From: JBCBXA01 sp039816825
GTDB lineage: Bacteria; Pseudomonadota; Alphaproteobacteria; Rhizobiales; Rhizobiaceae
Direction of reading: 5' to 3'
Length of the DNA: 7,932 nt
NCBI GenBank assembly: GCA_039816825.1
Contig: JBCBXA010000121.1
Span: 1 to 7,932, forward strand
Shown here: piece after piece, positions 1 to 6,600 of the stretch
How positions within the stretch are numbered: position 1 is the stretch's first letter
Layout of the letters: the number at the start of each line of letters is the position of its first letter
The notes under the pieces: generated by a model
Told to the model about the DNA's origin: nothing
What the model saw: the letters and a program-made list of their open reading frames with translations, nothing else
Database searches by the model: none
Translations under genes and position numbers: made by a program

Positions 1-1
1 G

Positions 2-385
2 GGCTTAGAGCCGGTGGAGGTCTTGGTTATCCCTCGACTGGTCGCCCTCATATTGGTGCTGCCAATGTTGACTGTTGTTGCGATGGGCTTCTCGATCTTT
101 GGAGCCGCAACCCTCGTCAACTTCTACTCCGGCATCAGTTTCGAGCTCTATATGGAGCGTATGCGTGACTTCGTTTGGCCATCGACGATCATTTCCACGA
201 TGATCAAGACGCCCTTTATGGCTATCGCCATCGGAGTGATTGGATGTCTTGAGGGTCTCAAAGTGGGCGGCAGTACCGAGAGCCTTGGCCTGCGCACCAC
301 AGCTGCTGTGGTCAAAAGTATCTTTGCGGTCTTTGTTCTAAACGGCTTTTTCGCCGTCTTTTTCGCGGCCATCGAATATGGCTGA
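2..385 (+). CDS. mlaE: MlaE-family ABC transporter permease, C-terminal part (5' end outside window)
   Basis: Inner-membrane permease subunit of an Mla/MCE-type lipid transporter. The frame is open from base 2 (reading G-L-E-P-V-E-V-L-V-I-P-R), so the gene starts before the window; the GTG at 14 is an internal valine. About 127 residues remain. Family marks are the cytoplasmic coupling segment E-P-V-E-V-L-V-I-P-R at the very start, and the C-terminal stretch G-C-L-E-G-L-K-V-G-G followed by the V-K-S-I-F region. Three hydrophobic segments are visible: the one beginning LVALILVLPML, the one around FMAIAIGVIG, and the last one at SIFAVFVLNGFFAVFFAAI. This matches the C-terminal half of MlaE. Many alphaproteobacterial homologues carry an N-terminal STAS domain, which would replace a separate MlaB; that cannot be seen here. 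The stop codon overlaps the next gene by 8 bases, indicating translational coupling in one operon. Family is sure; the transported lipid and direction are unknown. Confidence 0.92.
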   Translation, partial: GLEPVEVLVIPRLVALILVLPMLTVVAMGFSIFGAATLVNFYSGISFELYMERMRDFVWPSTIISTMIKTPFMAIAIGVIGCLEGLKVGGSTESLGLRTTAAVVKSIFAVFVLNGFFAVFFAAIEYG

Positions 386-1208
386 ACTTCAATCCCCCTA
401 TACGTCCGCAAAGCGCGACGTCCTCATCAAAGTGCGCGACCTGACGGTCGGCTTTGGTGAGAAAGTGATCATTGAGGATCTGGACCTGGACGTCTTTCGA
501 GGCGAGGTGCTTGGGATTGTCGGTCCATCGGGTACCGGCAAGTCCGTCTTGCTGCGGGCCATTCTTGATCTTGTGCCCCGCCGCTCCGGGACAGTGGCGG
601 CCTTTGGAGCCGATATCGACAATGAAGCCGAAATTGACCGTCGCATGGTCGAACAAAAATGGGGTGTCCTGTTTCAGCACGGAGCTCTGTTCTCATCACT
701 GACGGTGAAGGAGAACATTCAGGTGCCGATGCGTGAGTACCTCAAGCTGCCGCAGGACCTCATGGATGAATTGGCCCACTTCAAGCTTGGCCTTGTCGGT
801 CTGCCGGTGGCCGCCGGAGACCTTTATCCGTCCGAGCTTTCCGGAGGCATGACGAAGCGCGCGGCTTTGGCTCGTGCCCTGGCGCTTGATCCTGAGATCG
901 TCTTTCTCGACGAGCCAACCTCAGGCCTTGATCCCATCGGCGCTGCGGAGTTTGATCGGATGATTGGGGGGTTGCGCGATGTCATGGGGCTGACCGTCTT
1001 CATGGTCACGCACGATCTTGGCTCTCTGCATTCCGTCTGTGACCGAATTGCCGTGCTCGGCAACAGAAAGGTGCTGGTGGAAGGGGATATTCCCCATTTG
1101 CTTGCGTTCGACGATGACTGGGTGCAGTCCTATTTTCGAAGCGGGCGGAGTGAAGCGCAGGCTGCCAAGGGTACTCTCCAGGGTGCTTTGGCTCCGGGTG
1201 GCGCGTAA
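378..1208 (+). CDS. mlaF: MlaF-type ABC transporter ATP-binding protein
   Basis: Cytoplasmic ATPase that powers the MlaE permease. The 276-residue length fits the family (E. coli MlaF is about 270). All ATPase motifs are present and intact: Walker A GPSGTGKS at 49-56, Q-loop Q100 within LFQHGALFSSLTV, signature LSGGM at 154-158 followed by TKRAALARAL, Walker B IVFLDEP at 174-180 with catalytic E179, D-loop SGLDP at 182-186 and switch histidine H212. The 'QxGALFxSLTVxENI' Q-loop context and an 'LSGGMxxRxALARA' signature are typical of the MlaF/TGD3 subgroup rather than of amino-acid or metal importers. The ATG at 378 overlaps the permease stop; no strong ribosome site is seen before it, so coupled reinitiation is likely. 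After about residue 250 the protein has a short Ala/Gly-rich tail without recognisable motif. A 51-base gap follows before the MCE gene. Orthology to E. coli mlaF is at family level only. Confidence 0.95.
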   Translation: MAELQSPYTSAKRDVLIKVRDLTVGFGEKVIIEDLDLDVFRGEVLGIVGPSGTGKSVLLRAILDLVPRRSGTVAAFGADIDNEAEIDRRMVEQKWGVLFQHGALFSSLTVKENIQVPMREYLKLPQDLMDELAHFKLGLVGLPVAAGDLYPSELSGGMTKRAALARALALDPEIVFLDEPTSGLDPIGAAEFDRMIGGLRDVMGLTVFMVTHDLGSLHSVCDRIAVLGNRKVLVEGDIPHLLAFDDDWVQSYFRSGRSEAQAAKGTLQGALAPGGA

Positions 1209-1248
1209 GCTATGGCGGTTGGCCGACTTGAACCATATGCGGGATTTT

Positions 1249-1257
1249 AGGGCGGAG
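1249..1257 (+). promoter_or_regulatory. Ribosome binding site for the MCE gene
   Basis: A purine-rich AGGGCGGAG lies just before the TTG codon at 1260; its AGGG part is spaced 7 bases from the start. The in-frame stop TAG at 1248-1250 overlaps it and leaves only three codons between stop and TTG, so this site decides the TTG start. No promoter is recognisable in the rest of the 1209-1259 spacer; the gene is probably expressed from the operon promoter upstream of the window. Confidence 0.55.
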
Positions 1258-1259
1258 CG

Positions 1260-2990
1260 TTGGAGACCAAGGGCAACTATGTACTGATTGGCCTTTTTGC
1301 ATTGGTCATTATGGCGGTCAGCTTCGCCTATTTCTATTGGAGCGGCCGCTATGAAGCTGCCAGCAATCAGCAGGCCATCGAATTGCGGGTCGCTGGGTCT
1401 GCCACCGGATTGGGACCCGGCAGCGCGGTGCTCTTTAACGGCATTCGTGCGGGCCAGGTCACTGGCATAGCCGCTGATCCTGTGGACCCAAATCTTGTGC
1501 GCGTCTTTGCCCGCATCGATCAGTTCCTGCCTATCAAGGAGGACACCACTGCCTCCGTCGGAACTCAGGGAATTACCGGTATTTCGGTCGTCAATCTCTC
1601 GGGCGGCTCGTTGGGCGCGCAGCGCTTGCTTGAGAGTACAAACGTCAACTCGGTCGGTGTTCCCATTCTCCAGGCCGATGCCACGGCGGATATTCTGGCC
1701 GAAGCCCAGCAGTTGACGGGGCAGGCGGGTGACATTCTCTCCGGAATCGATGGGCTGATCCAGGAGAACCGCAGCGATCTCAACGGGATCATCGATAATG
1801 TGCTGGGCTTCACCGATGCGCTCAACTCCAACTCTGCCGAGCTGGAGAGCTTTTTGAGATCTGCTGCGGATGTTGGCCGCTCCCTTGAAGGTCTGGCCGT
1901 GACATTGCGGCCCGCCGCGACGCAGCTGGAAGGTATTCTCGCGGCGGTTGACGCGGAAGCCGTTGCCAAAACAACTGCCAATGTGGCTTCGATCAGTGAC
2001 GACCTTGCAAGTGCATCCGGCCGATTGGATGGAATACTGGAAAGCGTTTCCAGCACTGCCGACAATCTCAACACCTTTTCGGACAGTCTGGTTGGCGTTG
2101 GAGAACAGACTGGTGACATTGTGGCGGCGATCAACGCCGACGATGTGGCCTCAATCGTCTCCCAGATAGAAGCGGCGTCAAAGAGCGTGCGCCAGATTAC
2201 TGCTGACCTGCAGCCGCTGAGCCAAACGCTTGCCGCCCGCAGCGCTGAAATCGACACCGTGCTCACCAATGCCGCCTCCCTCAGTGCCAATCTCAGCGCT
2301 GGAACTGAGAACCTCGATGATCTCACTGATGGATTGGTTGAAGCCGCAGAGGCTGTTGCGATATTGGGCAACGATCTCAACACCCGCGTCGGAACCCTCG
2401 GTGCCGAACTGGAGCAGGCGGTGCGCGAAGCGCAGGGAACGCTCTCTGATGTTCGTGGCGTGGTGAACGATACGGGCGAGATTGTCCGGGCCTTTGATCC
2501 CAAGGTCATTGATGAGGCCAGTGAGAGCGTTCGCGTGGCCGCCAACAGTGCCCGCCGGACAATTGAGAGCTTTGAGCCCGTTGGTGAAGTTGTTTCTGCC
2601 CGCGCCAGCGATGTGGACGCTATCATTGTCGATCTGCGCGGCACATTGGAGAATGTACGCGGCGCGTCTGCTCGTCTGGATGGTCTTTTTGATGCGACCG
2701 AGGACGTTGTTGGATCAGACGAGGCCGAGGGCCTGATTGCCGAGGCGACCGCCGCCGCGCGTTCCTTCCGCGAACTGGCGGATCTTCTGACCGTGCGTTC
2801 TGATCGTATCACCGCCAACATCGGCCAGTTCTCCGACCGTGGTCTTGCGGATTTGCAGCAACTCATCCGCCAGACACAGGGCGCTGTTCGCAGTTTCGAG
2901 CGGGCGGTTCAAAACATTGGCAACAATCCCCAGCGCGTCATATTCGGTGGGAGCGATGTAAAGGAGTTTGGCGGCCGCCAACGCCGCTAG
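1260..2990 (+). CDS. mlaD: MlaD-family MCE protein with long helical C-terminal tail
   Basis: Periplasmic substrate-binding subunit of the lipid transporter. It starts at TTG (M-E-T-K-G-N-Y-V, the usual family N-terminus); the in-frame TAG at 1248 excludes an earlier start. One transmembrane anchor covers about residues 7-27 (YVLIGLFALVIMAVSFAYFYW). A single MCE domain covers about 41-117, with the hallmark G-L-G-P-G-S-A-V-L-F-N-G-I-R-A-G-Q-V at 50-67 and the closing T-Q-G-I-T-G-I-S-V-V-N-L-S-G-G at 102-116. Residues about 138-555 are nearly all predicted helix, with degenerate internal repeats. The protein ends with a conserved-looking N-P-Q-R-V-I-F-G-G at 556-564. At 576 residues it is about three times E. 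coli MlaD (183). MCE proteins assemble as hexamers; by analogy with PqiB and mycobacterial Mce complexes the tail would form a hollow needle across the periplasm. The lipoprotein gene follows after 9 bases. Family is certain; needle formation is inference. Confidence 0.93.
   Translation: METKGNYVLIGLFALVIMAVSFAYFYWSGRYEAASNQQAIELRVAGSATGLGPGSAVLFNGIRAGQVTGIAADPVDPNLVRVFARIDQFLPIKEDTTASVGTQGITGISVVNLSGGSLGAQRLLESTNVNSVGVPILQADATADILAEAQQLTGQAGDILSGIDGLIQENRSDLNGIIDNVLGFTDALNSNSAELESFLRSAADVGRSLEGLAVTLRPAATQLEGILAAVDAEAVAKTTANVASISDDLASASGRLDGILESVSSTADNLNTFSDSLVGVGEQTGDIVAAINADDVASIVSQIEAASKSVRQITADLQPLSQTLAARSAEIDTVLTNAASLSANLSAGTENLDDLTDGLVEAAEAVAILGNDLNTRVGTLGAELEQAVREAQGTLSDVRGVVNDTGEIVRAFDPKVIDEASESVRVAANSARRTIESFEPVGEVVSARASDVDAIIVDLRGTLENVRGASARLDGLFDATEDVVGSDEAEGLIAEATAAARSFRELADLLTVRSDRITANIGQFSDRGLADLQQLIRQTQGAVRSFERAVQNIGNNPQRVIFGGSDVKEFGGRQRR
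2064..2657 (+). repeat. Degenerate internal repeats in the MCE protein tail
   Basis: In protein terms, residues 286-335 align without gaps to 407-456 (offset 121). Identities include I287/I408, V288/V409, A306/A427, R311/R432, P319/P440, R327/R448 and D332/D453, about 10 of 50 positions. A shorter element S-x-x-[L/I]-D-x-[I/V]-L-x-x-x-x-S-x-x-x-N-L occurs at 253-270 and again at 328-345 (offset 75). A related R-S-x-x-I occurs at 513-517. The repeats are at protein level only; the DNA copies are too diverged to look like recombining repeats. They suggest growth of the helical tail by duplication. Similarity between unrelated Ala/Ser/Leu-rich helices is the alternative. Confidence 0.45.
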
Positions 2991-2999
2991 TGAGAGCCC

Positions 3000-3608
3000 A
3001 TGACTTGTATGCCGTCTCCTCTCCGTACGGGCCTTATGGTTGCTGCCACCGCTTTTGCCCTGTCTGGTTGCTCCGTGCTCAGCGGCAGTGGCCCGGATTT
3101 GGACACTTATGACCTGTCTGCACCGTCCGACATCTCTTTGTCTGGCAGCACTGGCGCGCAAGTGCTGGTCACCGCCCCAACGTCGCTGAAGTTGCTAAAC
3201 AGCGAGCGCATCGTGGTTCGAACCACGGACAATGAGGTGACATATCTGCCCGGCATTCGCCTGCCTGATACAGTGCCCAACGTTCTGCAGCTCAAACTGG
3301 CCGAGACCTTTGTGAACACCGGGCGTTTCGGTGGGGTCGGGCTGCCCGGGCAGGGGCTGTTGATCGACTATCAGCTGGTTTCGGTGGTGCGTGCCTTTGA
3401 AATAAGGCCCTCGGCGGGAGGCTTCGTGGCCCGTGCCGAGATCAGCGCCAAACTCGTCAACGACCGCAACGGCGTCGTGCGTGACGCACGCGTCTTCGCG
3501 TCTGAAGTGCCGGCCGCTTCCGACGGCCGCCCGGCGGCGCAGGCGCTGGACCGGGCATTTGATGCCGTGGCTGCTGACATCACTCAATGGATTGTCAGCT
3601 CCATCTAA
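3000..3608 (+). CDS. ABC-type transport auxiliary lipoprotein (PqiC-like)
   Basis: Predicted outer-membrane lipoprotein of the ABC_trans_aux family (PF03886, formerly DUF330), the family of E. coli PqiC. The 202-residue protein has a signal peptide with a basic start (R9), a hydrophobic core at about 11-21 and the lipobox L-S-G-C with acylated C24. The next residue is Ser rather than Asp, so Lol sorting to the outer membrane is expected. The mature part begins with the Y-D-L-S-A-P segment common in this family, and a C-terminal helix runs through A-L-D-R-A-F-D-A-V-A to D-I-T-Q-W-I. The ATG at 3000 lies 9 bases after the MCE stop, with a weak GAGAG at 2992-2996. A second ATG at 3009 would shorten the signal peptide by three residues and is also possible. 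In PqiABC the lipoprotein caps the MCE needle at the outer membrane; the same role is inferred here from gene order. It is the last gene of the operon, followed by a terminator. Confidence 0.88.
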   Translation: MTCMPSPLRTGLMVAATAFALSGCSVLSGSGPDLDTYDLSAPSDISLSGSTGAQVLVTAPTSLKLLNSERIVVRTTDNEVTYLPGIRLPDTVPNVLQLKLAETFVNTGRFGGVGLPGQGLLIDYQLVSVVRAFEIRPSAGGFVARAEISAKLVNDRNGVVRDARVFASEVPAASDGRPAAQALDRAFDAVAADITQWIVSSI

Positions 3609-3636
3609 GGCGAGCTTCTGACGTTCTGTCCTAAAG

Positions 3637-3660
3637 AAAAGGGGCCAGACGGCCGCTTTT
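3637..3660. terminator. Bidirectional intrinsic terminator between convergent genes
   Basis: The hairpin AAAAG-G-GGCC, loop AGAC, GGCC-G-CTTTT has ten base pairs with one internal G/G mismatch. On the + strand the right arm ends in TTTT, 28 bases after the lipoprotein stop. On the - strand the transcript ends in TTTT and continues CTTT, 23 bases after the stop of the giant coiled-coil gene, so the U-rich tail is better in that direction. Position and symmetry support a shared terminator; the short U run on the + strand makes efficiency uncertain. Confidence 0.6.
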
Positions 3661-3683
3661 AACTCATATGCGGGAGCGAAGAC

Positions 3684-6600
3684 TCAGCTCAGTCGGCCGC
3701 TGGCATGGGCCAGCATGGTATAGACCTTGCCATTGTCCGAAGTCAGCGTCGCTTGGGTCTGACGACCATCGCCGTTGTTTCGAGCGACATCGGCCAGAGC
3801 GCGCTCGAAGTCCTGAATGTAGCGATCGACGTGACCACGGAAGCTGAGATCAGAGATGTATTTCGAACTGATCTGATCGAACACACTCTGGCCATTCACC
3901 GTGTAAAGGGAACGCGAGAACAGTCCCCGTTCGCCCCGGCGATAGCGGGTCCACAGATCGTCCACGGCGCGATGGTCCATGGCAGAGGCGATGTCGTTGG
4001 TGATGGCTCCCAAAGGCTGCTCGGCCTCTTTGGGCTCTTCCTTTGAAGCCCGTGCCAGAAGATCCTTGACCCAGGTGCCGCTACCAACTTCGGTTCGCGT
4101 TTCTGAGCGGCTTGCACGCTCCACATTGGCTGCCGTGCGGGAGGGAACTCCCGTGGGCAGATCGCTGGAAGTGGAACGTGGCAACGTCTCGCGAACCGGC
4201 GCGGGCGCTGGAGTGCTTCTCGCGGGGCGGGCAATCTCGGATGCACCATAGGCATCCTTGGTTTCTGTGACGATGTTGGACAGGTCCTTCAGGGCCTTGA
4301 TCTGGTCCCCGACGGCTCTGCGAAGGGCTGCGGTGTTCTCTCGAGCTTCCTCCGGCAGGTCCATCACGCCCTTGCGCAGTTCGCCGCGCGTTTCGCTCAG
4401 TTCGGTCTGAACCGTCGCGGCAGCACGGCGCATGTATTCTGTCGCCTCGGTAAAGCGTTTGGCTGCGCCCTCGATGGCTTCCGTCATCTCACCGGCCAGG
4501 CCCTGTGAAGCGGCCTTGATAACGCCAGCCGCGCGTCGGCTTTCCTCGTCGGCCGCATTGGACAGGCTGGCCAGTTGAGCCGAGATATTTTGAGCTGCTG
4601 AGTCGGACGTGCGTGCCAGAATGGTTCCGATGTCGCGTGCCCGTGTTTCGGCGTCCGAAAGAGTGGTGTTCACGAGCTCGGAGAAGGCATTCATCTGCCG
4701 CTCAATGTCAGAGCTGCGATCTGCGAGTCCCCGAGCCAGGTCTTCGACCACCTGCCGGCGCTGATCTGCATTCAAGTCGAGATTGGTCTGCGCCTTGCCG
4801 ATGAGATCAGCCGCCGCCGCCAGGGTCGCACCCTGTGTCTGGAACTGGCCGGAGATCTGACTGATATCGCCAAGCACGCTTCCTGATATCTCGGCGAGGC
4901 GGCCAAGGTTTGCTTCGATCAGGCTCGACGCGGTCTGCAAATTCTCAGATGTGGTGCTGGTGAGCGCCGCGAGGGTCTCAGTCCGATCAGAAAGACCTGT
5001 CTGAATGTCGTTCAGACGCGTTCCCGCTTCCTCGATCAGGTCCTTCATCACATCGTTCGACTGCGCGATGCGGCTGAGCAGCATGCCCACTTCGCTTCGA
5101 AGCGCTTCATTGGCACCTGTCACGGCTTGAGCGGCGGCGGCAGATGAGCGGTCAAAGAGGTCTGCAAGAGCTTCGCTTTCGCTGATCACCTTGTCGCTCG
5201 CATTGCGCGCAGACCCTTCGATGAGTTCCGCCAGCTTCTGACCGCGACCCTCAATCTCCTCGATCAACGGACCGGACTTGCTGTCCAGAAGCTCGCCAAT
5301 CTCGTGACCGCGGGCGGCCAGCATTGTGTTGAGCTCTTGTGTGCGCTCGGAGAGGGCGGAAGACAGGCTTTCCGCGCGCGCGCCGATGGCATTCTCAGTG
5401 TCTTCCAGAGTGGACGAAATGCGCTGGGCGAGGCGATCAACGCTGCTTTCAACGGCCTCTCTCGCCCGGTCTGTTTCTTCCGTGATGCTGCCTGTTATGC
5501 CCGAAACCTTCTCACCGAGACGTTCGGCGATCTCGCCCGTGCGTGCGGACAGTGTCTCGGAGATGGCGGCCGTGCCCTGTTCCAGATTGCTCGTGATACG
5601 AGCGGTCTGGCCTTCCACTTCAGCGATGATTTCTGACGCTTTGGCGGCGAGCTGATCAGACTGGCGTTCTGCCGCACCCATGATCTGCTCGTGCTGCGCG
5701 TCCAGCGCTGCGATGGAGGATTGTGTCCGCGCGTCGATAGCGCTTGTGAAGGTGTCGACACCTTCGGCAATGGAGCTCACCGCCTGTTGGCTGCCCGCTT
5801 CCAGAGCGCTCTTAAGGCCTTCGCGGCCCACATTCAGAGCTTCGGTGGCGCGTGCAGTCCCTGTTTCCAACGCTTCGTTGATGTCGTCAGCCGAGGCGGC
5901 CAGCGACCGTGCCGATGCGCGGGCTTTCTCCACCAAAGTGGCGGAGACCTTATCGGTTTGCGTGGCGATGGCCGCGTTCACCGCTTCGGAGCGACGCTCG
6001 AAATCGGCTGCAATGGCATCGGTGCGTTCTGCGATGCGCGCCGCGGCTTCATCGCCCTTCACATCAATCGCACTGGCGGAATGGTCCAGTGCCTCTGTCA
6101 GGCGCACTGCGCGTTCTTCGAGAAGTCCCGTGGCGCGCTCGATGGACCCTTCAACGGCGCCTCGTGCCGCTTCCGTCCTGGTCTCGAACTGCGAGATGGC
6201 GTCCAGTGTTTTATCGGCAGCCGATGCTGCAGCCGCGCTGGTGCGCTCTTCCAGAAGACCAATCTGCCCCGACATGTCGGAGGTGGCCTGGCTGGCCGCA
6301 CGTGTGATGGCTCCAGACATGTTGGAGAGCGTTTCATCCATGGCTGCGATCTGGCGATCAGAGGTCTGGGCGAGGGCGGCAATCAGGCCGTCCGACCGCT
6401 CGCCGACCTTGCGCTCGACAATATCGGTCGCTTCGGCCACGGAGTTTGCCAGATCATCGGTTTTGGAGACCAGCATGTCCTGCATGGTTTGTGTGCGCAG
6501 GGTCAGGTCTTCAATCGTCTGACTGGAGAGTAGATTCATCTGCTCATTGCCGGCAGCAAACGCCTGGGCGATCTCTTTGGTCCGCGCCAACAGCGTTTCG

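Noticed and set aside
14..385. GTG at 14 as the true start of a 123-residue membrane protein
   Set aside because: The frame continues upstream with G-L-E-P, part of the conserved MlaE coupling segment; the protein is truncated by the window, not short.
1209..1259. Possible promoter or small gene in the 51-base gap between ATPase and MCE genes
   Set aside because: No -35/-10 pair is convincing and the short ATG frame at 1212 shows no features; it is best read as an operon spacer with a ribosome site.
1565..2866. 433-codon open frame antisense to the MCE tail
   Set aside because: Its Ser/Ala/Arg/Thr-rich product is what the complement of an Ala/Ser/Leu/Asp-rich helical protein gives; it has no domain motif, and the + strand frame has clear MCE family evidence.
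3195..3587. Antisense frame of 130 codons over the lipoprotein gene
   Set aside because: No ribosome site or recognisable motif, and the + strand frame has a signal peptide, lipobox and family features.
5680..6533. Two overlapping 280-codon + strand frames opposite the giant coiled-coil gene
   Set aside because: Both are shadows of the 33-base periodic codon pattern; one is Ser/Ala/Arg-rich and the other Gly/Arg/Cys-rich, neither looks like a folded protein, and they overlap each other.
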